The notes: generated by a model from the letters alone, not told the origin. A stretch of DNA of 57,929 nt from Fidelibacterota bacterium MT.SAG.3 (GCA_004402895.1 SORT01000009.1:1-57929); one strand, 5' to 3'. Counted from the stretch's first letter, positions 1-7,500 are shown. Program-made: numbers and translations.

Positions 1-407
1 CACTTATTCTCATCGGCTGCGGCAGCGACGAGAAAAAGAAACCCGCCGCGGTCAAGGTAGAAATCACCGGAACACAGCTGGTCATAAGCGATTCGACTGC
101 TCCGGCCAAAGTGGCGACCATGAGTAAGGCAACAATAAAGCCGGTGCCGGTTCAGCTCAGGAAAGGGAACTTTACCGTTCAGATAGGGGCGTTCCGTACC
201 GAATCAAGAGCGCATGAAGCGATAACCAAGTATAAGGCGATGGGTTATGACGCTTATATCGAGGAAGCAAAAGTAGGGGAAGGCGACCGGGTCTGGTTTC
301 GTGTTCGGATCGGACGATATCAACGGAGTTCAGAGGCGAAACGGATAGCTGACGAGCTCAACGCGAAGGGTAACATCAAGGCGTGGGTGGATAAGGTCTC
401 CAGATAA
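1..407 (+). CDS. SPOR-domain lipoprotein, 5' partial
   Basis: The gene enters from the left edge; the open frame runs from base 3 to the stop at 407, so the N-terminus is missing. The first visible residues read [13 protein letters not shown], a lipobox (LIGC) followed by a charged linker, so the mature protein should be a lipoprotein beginning at that Cys. The C-terminal ~75 residues ([18 protein letters not shown] onward) match the SPOR fold, which binds denuded glycan strands of septal peptidoglycan. An ATG at 111 is internal and would remove the lipobox, so I do not use it. It lies just upstream of rpmB, which has its own promoter. The cell-wall role is inferred from the domain. Confidence 0.8.
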   Translation, partial: LILIGCGSDEKKKPAAVKVEITGTQLVISDSTAPAKVATMSKATIKPVPVQLRKGNFTVQIGAFRTESRAHEAITKYKAMGYDAYIEEAKVGEGDRVWFRVRIGRYQRSSEAKRIADELNAKGNIKAWVDKVSR

Positions 408-426
408 TATTAGAGCTCTTTTCTGC

Positions 427-455
427 TTGACAAATCGAACGAATATTCGTATTAT
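427..455 (+). promoter_or_regulatory. Sigma-70 type promoter of rpmB
   Basis: TTGACA at 427-432 and TATTAT at 450-455 are separated by 17 bases, close to the sigma-70 consensus. The spacer ends in a perfect 10-base palindrome, CGAATATTCG (440-449), directly against the -10 box, where a repressor could bind. The promoter is 35 bases upstream of the rpmB start. Functional use is inferred. Confidence 0.6.
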
Positions 456-489
456 TTCCCCGCATTCTGAAAATGGAGAAGTGAAAAAG

Positions 490-681
490 ATGTCAAGAGT
501 TTGTGATATATGCGGTAAAGGTCCCCTATACGGGAACAAGGTGAGTCATGCTCACAATACGAGCAGAAGAAGATGGCTGCCGAATCTACAGCGGGTAAAG
601 GCTAACATTAACGGCACTATTAAAAGGATCCGTGTTTGCACCTCGTGTTTGAAGCAGGGCAAGGTGGTCAAAGCGGCTTAG
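490..681 (+). CDS. rpmB: 50S ribosomal protein L28
   Basis: A 63-residue protein of normal L28 length, part of the large ribosomal subunit. It keeps the zinc-binding form, with Cys5 and Cys8 (CDICG) and Cys50 and Cys53 (CTSC). The body [20 protein letters not shown] is the family signature. I chose ATG 490 because GGAGAA lies 9 bases upstream (475-480) and the protein then starts [10 protein letters not shown] as in homologues. Earlier in-frame starts would translate the promoter region. It is monocistronic here: a promoter in front and a hairpin terminator behind. rpmG, which often neighbours rpmB, is found instead at 41016. Confidence 0.95.
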   Translation: MSRVCDICGKGPLYGNKVSHAHNTSRRRWLPNLQRVKANINGTIKRIRVCTSCLKQGKVVKAA

Positions 682-706
682 TTTTTTCCGAAAAGAAATT
701 GATTGA

Positions 707-740
707 GGGAGAGTATTTATATACTCTCCTTTTCTGTTTT
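707..740 (+). terminator. Rho-independent terminator after rpmB
   Basis: GGAGAGTAT (708-716) pairs perfectly with ATACTCTCC (721-729) around a 4-base loop and is followed by TTTTCTGTTTT. This closes the rpmB transcript 26 bases after its stop codon. Confidence 0.85.
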
Positions 741-835
741 AAAATCCTTTAATATCAACGATTACAGCCCTTCAAAAATCTTTACGTGGCTAATACGTGA
801 CCAAAGTGATGATTACTAGATTTATTTTGAGTTAA

Positions 836-930
836 GAACTGACGAAAAACCGACCCCCCATACACCCCTGAGAAAAAGACGGGGTAGTTATATATACTTC
901 CCACTCACATTGTAATTGATTTTTTGAAGA
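836..930 (+). repeat. Dispersed repeat R2, copy 1
   Basis: About 95 bases starting GAACTGACGAAAAACCGACC and ending TTTTTTGAAGA. By eye it is well over 80% identical to 4314-4409 in the same orientation. Both copies keep an ACCCC/GGGGT inverted pair while the bases between the arms differ, which suggests the hairpin is under selection or that the ends are recognised. No open reading frame is present. Confidence 0.75.
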
Positions 931-994
931 CTGTTTTCCCTGATAAACAGTTGGACAGCTAAGTTAATCGCCCAGTAGTGATAAATGTCACCTC

Positions 995-2620
995 TTATTT
1001 GATTGTCATTCTGCATTGTATTGGTCTATAACCTATTTTTTTTGCATCCTTCCCTGGCAGTATGACGACATTAGAGATATCCATGGAGTAAGGTAGGAAC
1101 GATTTATTTTTGAGAACTTCCATCAAATCTTGAGATTTATTTGAAGGAACCCTGATAACACCTATGAAATCAGATTCTGATTGATGTTTGATTATATTCC
1201 CAGCGAAACCATCCAGTTGTCTAATTCCCACGTTGCTTAAAAAATTAAATGTGAGATTATTGATCGTAAAATTATATTCAGGGTGTTCGTTTATTATTGA
1301 GCCAACAAGGGAGCATACCGTCTCATCCTTAGTTGAAGAAGGAGCCATGAAAACGTAATTGATCTTTAATTTGATAAATCCTGGAATTAGATCTTTTCTT
1401 TTAACTGGGTAAGCTTCAAATGTCAAAGGGTCATCATATTTAAATATACTTGTATTCTGAACTTGAAGAATTCTTTGTTTTATATGAGGATGGGTTGATA
1501 ATATCGAATTTCGTGGTATAAAACCATTTCTTGTAAGTGAATATGTTGCAAATTTATCGAGTATTCTTATTAGGGGATTTGAGGAAGACTCTGTTTCATG
1601 GAAATATAATTGGGCTAATATATCAGCTTCCTGTTCCATCTCTCTACTATATCCTTTTAAAGATATTTCTGAAACAACATCTGTGACGGCTTTTGTAATT
1701 AAGATTCCCGCTACAGCACGGTCTGTATCAAGTGTAGCTAAATATGTTGCGGCACCTATAAAAACTGCTAAAAGCATTGAGTTTTTGCTGTTATTTTGGT
1801 GTTTTTTAAACACCCTTAACAGATGCCTACGCTCATTATGCCCGATCTCATGAGCTAGCACTGCTTCTAATTCACTGTCATCTTCGATCATATTGAGTAA
1901 ACCCGAAGATATGAATATATAGCCACCACCAATCGCGAAAGCATTTGGATAATCATCCTCATAAATCTGTACTCTATAATCATAGCCCTTGAGAACTTCT
2001 GGCCAACCCTTCACAATGGTATCTAAGATACTTCGAATTTGTGGTAATTGTGGATGTGCTCCGATTATTTCATAATTAGATTGGATATTTAATAAATAAT
2101 TTTTAATTAATTCTCTTTCATAGTAATAATCGGAAATTGTGGGACTATCGTCAAAGCATACTGAACAAGGTATAAAACCTGCATTATCCGCATCATCTAT
2201 TGTCTCAAAATACTTTTGGTCTGCCTTTTCAGGTAAGTGTTTTACGATTGGTAAATGGTATTTATTCGATTTTAGATTAGCAATGATACCGGTGGGATAT
2301 AGAATGTTACCATTAAAAGACTTTATAAAATTAACCGTATTAACGTGATAATACGTCCATGCCTGATAATTAGGTTTAAATCGTAACGATGTATCACTAC
2401 TTGATTTAGAATCATATTCACCTTTGATTATGGTACCATTATTCCTATACAAGACATCTTGAGCTAAAAGGATTGAAGGAAATATCAATAATGAAAGAAT
2501 AATTGTTAATATTTCTTTTTTTATCCTTTTAGGCAAATTAACACTCTTATTTTCAAAACATCTCATAATACCCTCTCTAATATTAGTTTTTAATCTTTCA
2601 AGTGGTATTTTGATCTCCAT
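995..2620 (-). CDS. Secreted M48-family zinc metalloprotease
   Basis: A 541-residue protein with the M48 active site HEIGH (about 257-261), and EQEAD near 329-333 supplying the third zinc ligand. A hydrophobic signal segment ends LLAQ near residue 54, so the enzyme should be exported. Residues 121-155 (YHLP ... PCSVC) resemble the small His/Cys motif of Ada-type metal-binding modules, although the usual first Cys is replaced. The segment around 60-100 (NNGTIIKG) looks like a small beta module. ATG 2620 has AGGAG close upstream. ATG 2566 also has a good site (GAGGG) and would give a more normal signal peptide, so the true start is uncertain. It is AT-rich relative to the core genes and lies in the R1/R2 repeat region. 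Substrate unknown. Confidence 0.8.
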   Translation of the reverse strand: MEIKIPLERLKTNIREGIMRCFENKSVNLPKRIKKEILTIILSLLIFPSILLAQDVLYRNNGTIIKGEYDSKSSSDTSLRFKPNYQAWTYYHVNTVNFIKSFNGNILYPTGIIANLKSNKYHLPIVKHLPEKADQKYFETIDDADNAGFIPCSVCFDDSPTISDYYYERELIKNYLLNIQSNYEIIGAHPQLPQIRSILDTIVKGWPEVLKGYDYRVQIYEDDYPNAFAIGGGYIFISSGLLNMIEDDSELEAVLAHEIGHNERRHLLRVFKKHQNNSKNSMLLAVFIGAATYLATLDTDRAVAGILITKAVTDVVSEISLKGYSREMEQEADILAQLYFHETESSSNPLIRILDKFATYSLTRNGFIPRNSILSTHPHIKQRILQVQNTSIFKYDDPLTFEAYPVKRKDLIPGFIKLKINYVFMAPSSTKDETVCSLVGSIINEHPEYNFTINNLTFNFLSNVGIRQLDGFAGNIIKHQSESDFIGVIRVPSNKSQDLMEVLKNKSFLPYSMDISNVVILPGKDAKKIGYRPIQCRMTIK

Positions 2621-2966
2621 AAACTCCTAATAGTTGTCGGAACAAAAAAGGACGCTTTAATCATCGACAAACCCTGAAGACATTTTCATGCCTCAATCCC
2701 AGACTTATGAAGGAGATTCCATTTCAGGGCGACTCCATCTCTGAACGTAATATAACCAGTCGATAGCATTAATTCAATCTTGATGCTATTCTCTTAAGTT
2801 GTACTAGTTGTTAAGCAAATGTTAGGTTTCGGACAGGCGATTTCGTCCAGACAAGGAAGATGGTGTTGTTGAAGTAATATTCTGTCGATTTATGTTGAAC
2901 AGCAAATTAATAGTGTTAATATGACCGGACTTTGTTGATTCATAAAAGTCTTGATTCACATAACAA
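2621..2966. other. Intergenic gap with R1 copy A
   Basis: AT-rich gap between two minus-strand genes. The only feature I see is repeat R1 copy A (2834-2877). Confidence 0.5.
2834..2877 (+). repeat. Dispersed repeat R1, copy A
   Basis: About 44 bases starting CAGGCGATTTCGTCCAGAC and continuing AAGGAAGATGGTGTTGTTG. Copies B and C share the 3' half almost exactly. It lies between two minus-strand genes. Confidence 0.75.
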
Positions 2967-3635
2967 TTACAAAGCAGGATTTGACGGAAAGATAGATTCT
3001 TTCTTTAGTATAGGCAGAGCATTTTGAAATTCATTTATGCTTTCATCAATAAGGTAATTGGAATCTCTCCCCATCAGAAGTCCGATCAAACCACCATATA
3101 TAGCACCTGGAATTGCAAAAAGAATTCCCAAAGCAGCCCCTTCTGACACTCTACACCCTAGTCCGGAGTCAGGACAACGAATGTCGTTAGGGTCAGAGCT
3201 TTGTATACCCGCTAGGAATCCGATAGCAATTCCCCACATTAATCCTTTCCGGCCTTTCCCTTCTATAATAACGACAATTTTCTTTATATCTGAATAGCTA
3301 AAAGATTGAACACTCTCTGTCCTCCATTCATAACAGCCGTTGCCCTCACAAATCACAAGTAAGCTATCAGAGGTGTAGAGTAAATTACCTCGATATTCTT
3401 CGTCCATTACCGTTATAATACGCACTTCATGGATTTTATCCAATCGCTCTTTTATATACTCAATTTCATCGCTATGTTTTTCGGGCAACTGAAACTTTTC
3501 AACTGAATCTTTCTGTGCTGTCTTTCCCGTGAGACTCTTTACGATGATACTATTACTTATGTAAAGATCTGTTTTTCCTTCTTCTTGGGCAAATAATAAA
3601 GTCAGAGGTAGGAGTATCAAAAATAATGATTTCAA
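2967..3635 (-). CDS. Exported protein of unknown function with glycine-rich membrane segments
   Basis: 222 residues, no family recognised. The N-terminus MKSLFLILLPLTLLFAQEEG is a signal peptide with likely cleavage after FA. A middle part (about 72-115) is beta-rich with short charged strands. Residues about 130-190 contain two hydrophobic glycine-rich stretches (GLMWGIAIGFLAGI and AALGILFAIPGAIYGGLIG) that look like a glycine-zipper hairpin. The start is TTG with only a weak upstream site (AAAGGT), so the N-terminus is less certain, although it gives a complete signal peptide. Same strand as the M48 and cupin genes but separated from both by R1 repeats, so co-transcription is doubtful. Confidence 0.6.
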   Translation of the reverse strand: MKSLFLILLPLTLLFAQEEGKTDLYISNSIIVKSLTGKTAQKDSVEKFQLPEKHSDEIEYIKERLDKIHEVRIITVMDEEYRGNLLYTSDSLLVICEGNGCYEWRTESVQSFSYSDIKKIVVIIEGKGRKGLMWGIAIGFLAGIQSSDPNDIRCPDSGLGCRVSEGAALGILFAIPGAIYGGLIGLLMGRDSNYLIDESINEFQNALPILKKESIFPSNPAL

Positions 3636-3737
3636 TAAATTTATTATAAGATGACCTTTCTTTCATATATAAATGATAAAGCTGGCACATCAATAATAGC
3701 TAATTCTATATAAATATCAAGAAAAATAGATCCCTGC

Positions 3738-3780
3738 GAGTGATTTCGTCCAGACGAGGAAGATGGTGTTGTTGAAGTAA
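3738..3780 (+). repeat. Dispersed repeat R1, copy B
   Basis: Contains TCGTCCAGACGA, a near-perfect hairpin (TCGTC/GACGA), followed by GGAAGATGGTGTTGTTGAAG. This is the copy with the best-preserved hairpin. Confidence 0.75.
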
Positions 3781-3825
3781 GCTTATCAGAATTGATTATC
3801 TCAAACTACTGCTCCACTAAGGGTA

Positions 3826-4185
3826 TTAAATTCTGTCTAAGTTCATTATTGTAAGGTCGTTGTCTAAGTTTCCTGTGTTGAGTGCTGTTGCAGGTTCAAA
3901 CATTAATACGGAGACTTCCTCCTGCGCAGAGGGTTTATGTTCAACTCCTTTCGGAACAATTATAAATTCTCCCTCATTCAGCACTTTATCACCATCCCGA
4001 AAGCCAAGTGTCAACTCTCCTTTTATGACAAGAAACATCTCATCCTCATTTTCGTGATGATGCCAGACAAATTCACCCTTGAATTTTGAGAGTCTTACCT
4101 GCTGTCCATTGAGTTCTCCAATGATTTTTGGACTCCAATGGTCAGTAAAAGAACTCAGCTTCTCGGCGATATTTACAATTTCCAT
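3826..4185 (-). CDS. Small cupin-domain protein
   Basis: 119 residues forming one cupin barrel. Motif 1 is present as His42, His44 and Glu49 (WHHHENEDE) with Gly56, and motif 2 as PKGVEH with His83; these are the usual metal ligands. It resembles small mannose-6-phosphate isomerase-like cupins, a fold used by many enzymes and sensors, so the reaction cannot be named. No signal peptide, hence probably cytoplasmic. It is flanked by R1 copies B and C and is the last of three minus-strand genes between the two R2 copies. Confidence 0.8.
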   Translation of the reverse strand: MEIVNIAEKLSSFTDHWSPKIIGELNGQQVRLSKFKGEFVWHHHENEDEMFLVIKGELTLGFRDGDKVLNEGEFIIVPKGVEHKPSAQEEVSVLMFEPATALNTGNLDNDLTIMNLDRI

Positions 4186-4270
4186 ATTTTCTCCTCGAAT
4201 GGTTCAAGTAGCAATATAATTATCCACCTGCAAGAATGCTTGCTAATCTTTTACTTCTACCGCCTCCAAG

Positions 4271-4313
4271 CAGGCGAATTCGTCCTTACGAGGAAGATGG
4301 TGTTGTTGAAGTA
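4271..4313 (+). repeat. Dispersed repeat R1, copy C
   Basis: Shares CGAGGAAGATGGTGTTGTTG with copy B. The 5' arm reads TCGTCCTTACGA, so the hairpin is kept with a changed loop. Its 3' end is fused to R2 copy 2. Confidence 0.75.
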
Positions 4314-4409
4314 GAACTGACGAAAAACCGACCCCCCATACACCCCTATAAAACAGGGCGGGGTAGTTATATACATGTCCCACTCATATTGTAAACGATT
4401 TTTTGAAGA
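4314..4409 (+). repeat. Dispersed repeat R2, copy 2
   Basis: Second copy of the element at 836-930, same orientation, about 3.4 kb away. The outer sequence is conserved and the loop between ACCCC and GGGGT is different and one base longer. With copy 1 it brackets the M48, exported-protein and cupin genes as direct repeats. Confidence 0.75.
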
Positions 4410-4618
4410 AGCATTATCACGCAAACTTTAGCTTTTATAAACTAATTAAAGTAAATATGGGATTAGGGCAATACAGCCATTATCATGCTTTCAGATTCCG
4501 AATACCTTGATGTTCAGGTTGGTAATTCATATTTTTACTATGTACAGCTCTCGAAGGTTTTAAGAATGATCGATAAATTTGAATTAGAGAAATCAAATAC
4601 ATTAATTTTTGAGGAGAA

Positions 4619-4945
4619 ATGAAATACTTCCTTATAATTATGATGATTTTTATGTCTTGTTCTGACAGCTCAACCGATTCTATATTTTATACGTTGATTA
4701 TTGATGTAGATATATCAAACGGTGTGACCGTTAGTTTCGATAATGGTCAATCCGTCAAGATTAGTGCGTGGGATGAGGGTTCAATTAGCCTTGAAAGCGG
4801 GACATACAATTATTCAATAGAAAGAAGCTCGTTTCTTGCAAATGATATTATACTAAGTGGGTCATTAAATATGAATAGCAATAAAACAATGAGAATAACT
4901 AAAAATACATCTGACCAATATATTATTGATTGGAGCGGAGGTTAA
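4619..4945 (+). CDS. Small predicted lipoprotein
   Basis: 108 residues, family not recognised. The N-terminus MKYFLIIMMIFMSCSDSSTD is a lipoprotein signal with Cys14 as the lipidated residue, followed by a Ser/Asp linker. The rest is rich in beta-forming residues (about 24-106) and may be a small beta-sandwich. GAGGAG sits only two bases before the ATG, tighter than usual. The next lipoprotein gene starts 3 bases after this stop, so the two are very likely one transcript and may act together at the cell surface. Confidence 0.65.
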   Translation: MKYFLIIMMIFMSCSDSSTDSIFYTLIIDVDISNGVTVSFDNGQSVKISAWDEGSISLESGTYNYSIERSSFLANDIILSGSLNMNSNKTMRITKNTSDQYIIDWSGG

Positions 4946-4947
4946 TT

Positions 4948-5382
4948 ATGAAGGTTGCATACATTTTACTAATACCGTTGTTATTAGTTGCGTGCGAGGG
5001 ACCGGTTGGTCCGGCCGGCGATCAGGGTATAATGGGAATTACTGGAGTGGATGGGATTGATGGTATAGACGGCACGGATGGACAGCAGGGAATACAGGGT
5101 GAACCCGGAGCCGGAACGAGAACAGTTTATACCGGAGCACTCACTTCAGATGATATGAATATCTTTTTCCCAGATATCACAACCGACATTCAGACAATTC
5201 CCATCATAGATGTTTATGCGTGTCCGACTGGATTTGAGTGCGCGGCTTTACCATTTACTATTGAAGGCGTAGTAACCGCAACGTATTCTCTTAGACCGGA
5301 GACGGTCAACCTTAAAAATCTTCTCTCCCTTGTCCAGATATGGGCTTCTACCGGAATATATATAATTGTTATGGTAGAATGA
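4948..5382 (+). CDS. Lipoprotein with collagen-like Gly-X-Y repeat
   Basis: 144 residues. The signal ends LLLVAC (Cys16), so the protein should be a lipoprotein. Immediately after it come 13 uninterrupted Gly-X-Y triplets (Gly18 to Gly54, for example GPVGPAGDQG), then a ~90-residue C-terminal domain I do not recognise. Lipid anchor, short collagen-like stalk and globular head is an arrangement seen in bacterial surface proteins and often trimerises. I chose ATG 4948 because GGAGG lies 6 bases upstream (4937-4941); an earlier in-frame start would precede the signal peptide. It follows the previous lipoprotein gene by 2 bases. Repeat triplets are Asp/Ile rich, not Pro rich. Confidence 0.75.
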   Translation: MKVAYILLIPLLLVACEGPVGPAGDQGIMGITGVDGIDGIDGTDGQQGIQGEPGAGTRTVYTGALTSDDMNIFFPDITTDIQTIPIIDVYACPTGFECAALPFTIEGVVTATYSLRPETVNLKNLLSLVQIWASTGIYIIVMVE

Positions 5383-5682
5383 GAATATACAGGCGTAAGG
5401 ACTCTCCCTATTATTGGATGTCGTTTACCATAAATGGCAAAAAGATAAACCGAGAATCATTCGCTTGACAGTGCGTATTTAAGATAATATGCAAAACTGA
5501 CCTAGCAAGAGAATTTTTTAAAATTAAAGGAAATGATTTTCAATAACACTGCTAAAAGCTTTCGTATATGAAGCTCATAGAGGATTCTAAAATCAATATT
5601 AATCCGCCTAAAATCGCTTGTAAGCCCGTTGGACACTAAATGAGGGGCACTATACTACTCAGATCGAATTTGACATTTGAAA
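5383..5682. other. AT-rich gap, nothing recognised
   Basis: About 300 bases between convergent genes. I see no gene, repeat copy or clear terminator. Confidence 0.4.
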
Positions 5683-5862
5683 TCATCTTGTAGGCATTGC
5701 ATCATTTAAATCATGAATTTCAAATTCTATGGTCATCAACGAATCTCGAATGTCTAATAGAAGTTCAAAAAAGATCCTTTCTCGCATTTCAGATTCTCCT
5801 GGCTCTAGGTCTGCTGTTGTATCAAACAATGCTTCCATTGTGTCTCTACCTTTATATGACAT
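5683..5862 (-). CDS. Small acidic protein of unknown function
   Basis: 59 residues from ATG 5862, which has GGAGG 4 bases upstream on the minus strand (5867-5871). The frame is open further upstream, but the extra residues are AT-rich and lack a ribosome site, so I use the internal start. The protein (MSYKGRDTMEALFDTT ...) is acidic and predicted helical in its second half, with no signal peptide. I do not recognise it. It lies in the accessory block next to the integrase. Confidence 0.45.
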   Translation of the reverse strand: MSYKGRDTMEALFDTTADLEPGESEMRERIFFELLLDIRDSLMTIEFEIHDLNDAMPTR

Positions 5863-6009
5863 ATATCCTCCGTGTATTGTATTTAGCAGGAAACATAACA
5901 TTAAGAAATAATACCTATTATTGACAAGAAATAACTTGACATCCGAGAGAAAAATTAATATGTTTTTAATGGACTTGATTATGTTGTATCGTAAAACCAT
6001 AAAAAGTAT

Positions 6010-6072
6010 TACCCCTGTGAATCAGACAGTCATGCCTAACAGCATAATTGAGTCCACTGTGAAGCAGGGGTA
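6010..6072 (+). promoter_or_regulatory. Inverted repeat upstream of the DUF4177-like gene
   Basis: TACCCCTG (6010-6017) pairs with CAGGGGTA (6065-6072), and inside this ACAGT (6026-6030) pairs with ACTGT (6056-6060). The outer arm ends 7 bases before the AGGAGGG ribosome site of the next gene, so it may fold in the 5' leader or serve as an operator. Confidence 0.4.
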
Positions 6073-6089
6073 TTTGTTAGGAGGGTAAT

Positions 6090-6302
6090 ATGAAAAAATA
6101 TGCAGTGGAAATATTCAAAGAAAACATACTCGGTTCAGTATTATTAGGCGGATCTTATGTCAAAGCCGAGAAATTTGAAAATTTCTTAAATGATAAGGCA
6201 AAAGAGGGATGGAAATTTAAAGATTTTCATAGAGAGACTCGAAGAATATTGCTCTTTTTCAGCAGGGAGGCATTTATAGTTATTTTTGAAAGAGACAATT
6301 AA
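6090..6302 (+). CDS. DUF4177-like small protein
   Basis: 70 residues, MKKYAVEIFKENI at the start and a central FENFLNDKAKEGWKFKDFH. That pattern (two strands, a helix ending in EGW, further strands) is typical of DUF4177-type proteins, whose function is unknown. AGGAGGG lies 4-5 bases before the ATG. The recombinase gene begins 15 bases after the stop, so the two are probably co-transcribed. An excisionase or recombination-directionality role is possible from position alone, but nothing in the sequence shows a DNA-binding motif. Confidence 0.6.
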   Translation: MKKYAVEIFKENILGSVLLGGSYVKAEKFENFLNDKAKEGWKFKDFHRETRRILLFFSREAFIVIFERDN

Positions 6303-6317
6303 ATAAGGAGGAGAATC

Positions 6318-7391
6318 ATGGCATCCATATATAAAAGAAAAAACAAGAACGGCACTACTTACTACATCCAGTATTACTTCAAGGGTAAGCGATATCGGGA
6401 TAAGGTAGGTAGGAATTACGAGGCTGCTCAAATGAGGCTCGGAGAGGTCGTTAGGAAGATCGAAACAGGGCAATTCTCACTCTATTCAGATGCCCCGTTA
6501 TCTGATTTAATTAAACACTTCCGGGAATCACTTCAGGCGGATGCTCATAGTGAAAGTTATGAAAAGCGGCTTGGAAGTATCTTTAATAACTTTTGGAGAT
6601 ACTTCGATGCTCAGAGGATAAAATCTGTAAAGCAAGTTGATTATCCTCTGCTTGATAATTATATAACCCATAGAATCAATAATGAGGGTATCGCTCCAAA
6701 GACGGCTAACATGGAGATCGACATACTCAAGAATTTATGTAATTTTGGAGTCAAACATCGCTACTTCATGGAGAGTCCCGCAAAGGAATTGAAGCGTAAG
6801 AAGTTAAAGCGCGCTGAACCAAGATACTTTAGCAATGAGGAGATAGAGCTGCTCTTTGAGAAAGCCGGGCAATACGAGGCGTTTTTCATGGTTCTATTGC
6901 ATACAGGGCTAAGAGGTTCCGATGCTGGCAATCTAAGATGGTCGGATATAGACTTTGACAAGGGCTTTATTCGGATCATCACCGAAAAGACAGATCGAAG
7001 GATTACCATACCGATAAATAAAACCCTTGAGAGGTTCCTGATGGATTACGGAACCGAGACTCCAAAACTCTTCCCGAAGTTAGATACAGACAGGAAGCGT
7101 AATAATGTAAGATTATACATTCAAAGGGTCTTACGAGAGGCCGGTTATCAGTGGAAGCGGGTTGGATGTCATACGTTCAGACATACCTTTGCATCCTATA
7201 TGGTAATAAACGGAGCGAGCATTTACGATGTACAAAAACTGCTCGGTCATAAATCGATCATAATGACTCAGATGTATGCTCACCTGAGTGAGAATGCAAC
7301 GAGAAGAGCCGTAGACCTAATTGAGTTTAATTCTAAAAACGTGACCAATTCGGGGCTAACAGCTGTTATCAACGAGCGGAAACTGGCATAA
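6318..7391 (+). CDS. Tyrosine recombinase (phage-type integrase)
   Basis: 357 residues. The N-terminal Arm-type region (SIYKRKNKNGTTYYIQYYFK) is followed by a SAM-like core-binding domain (about 60-160) and the catalytic domain (about 170-340). The active-site set is complete: Arg199 (TGLRG), Lys224, His285 and Arg288 (HTFRH), His311 (LGHKS) and Tyr320 (MYAH). It should cut and rejoin DNA at specific sites. Start ATG 6318 has AAGGAGG upstream. Together with the small gene before it, it marks the accessory block as mobile or formerly mobile. No adjacent tRNA or clear att duplication is visible, so its element cannot be delimited. A chromosomal XerC/D role is less likely given the Arm-type N-terminus. 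Confidence 0.9.
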   Translation: MASIYKRKNKNGTTYYIQYYFKGKRYRDKVGRNYEAAQMRLGEVVRKIETGQFSLYSDAPLSDLIKHFRESLQADAHSESYEKRLGSIFNNFWRYFDAQRIKSVKQVDYPLLDNYITHRINNEGIAPKTANMEIDILKNLCNFGVKHRYFMESPAKELKRKKLKRAEPRYFSNEEIELLFEKAGQYEAFFMVLLHTGLRGSDAGNLRWSDIDFDKGFIRIITEKTDRRITIPINKTLERFLMDYGTETPKLFPKLDTDRKRNNVRLYIQRVLREAGYQWKRVGCHTFRHTFASYMVINGASIYDVQKLLGHKSIIMTQMYAHLSENATRRAVDLIEFNSKNVTNSGLTAVINERKLA

Positions 7392-7476
7392 ACAGTAGGT
7401 TACTTGAAGTGGCTGTAAGTGGTAAAAAACAAGGCTTAAGTGTTAATAATATTAAGGTTTTAGATATTGATTTGCA

Positions 7477-7500
7477 GAGGGTATTTACTCTCCTTTTTTT
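7477..7500 (+). terminator. Terminator after the integrase gene
   Basis: GAGGGTA (7477-7483) pairs with TACTCTC (7486-7492), one G-T pair included, followed by seven T. The 2-base loop is tight, so the real stem may be one pair shorter. Confidence 0.65.

Larger units (their letters stand above)
682..994. other. Intergenic gap with terminator and R2 repeat
   Basis: Between rpmB and the convergent M48 gene. It holds the rpmB terminator and repeat R2 copy 1 (836-930). A small inverted repeat (ACTGTTT/AAACAGT, about 930-951) has no T-run on either strand. I see no gene. Confidence 0.6.
4186..4618. other. Intergenic gap with joined R1 and R2 repeats
   Basis: Divergent gap between the cupin gene and the first lipoprotein gene. 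R1 copy C (4271-4313) runs straight into R2 copy 2 (4314-4409). The rest is AT-rich and presumably carries both promoters; I could not assign them. Confidence 0.5.

Noticed and set aside
930-951. ACTGTTT/AAACAGT inverted repeat as a terminator of the M48 gene
   Set aside because: No T-run follows on either strand.
795-7348. Ten-base match ACGTGACCAA at 795-804 and 7339-7348 as integrase att sites
   Set aside because: The flanks do not match, the right copy lies inside the integrase coding region, and a 10-base match over 6.5 kb is expected by chance in many pairs.
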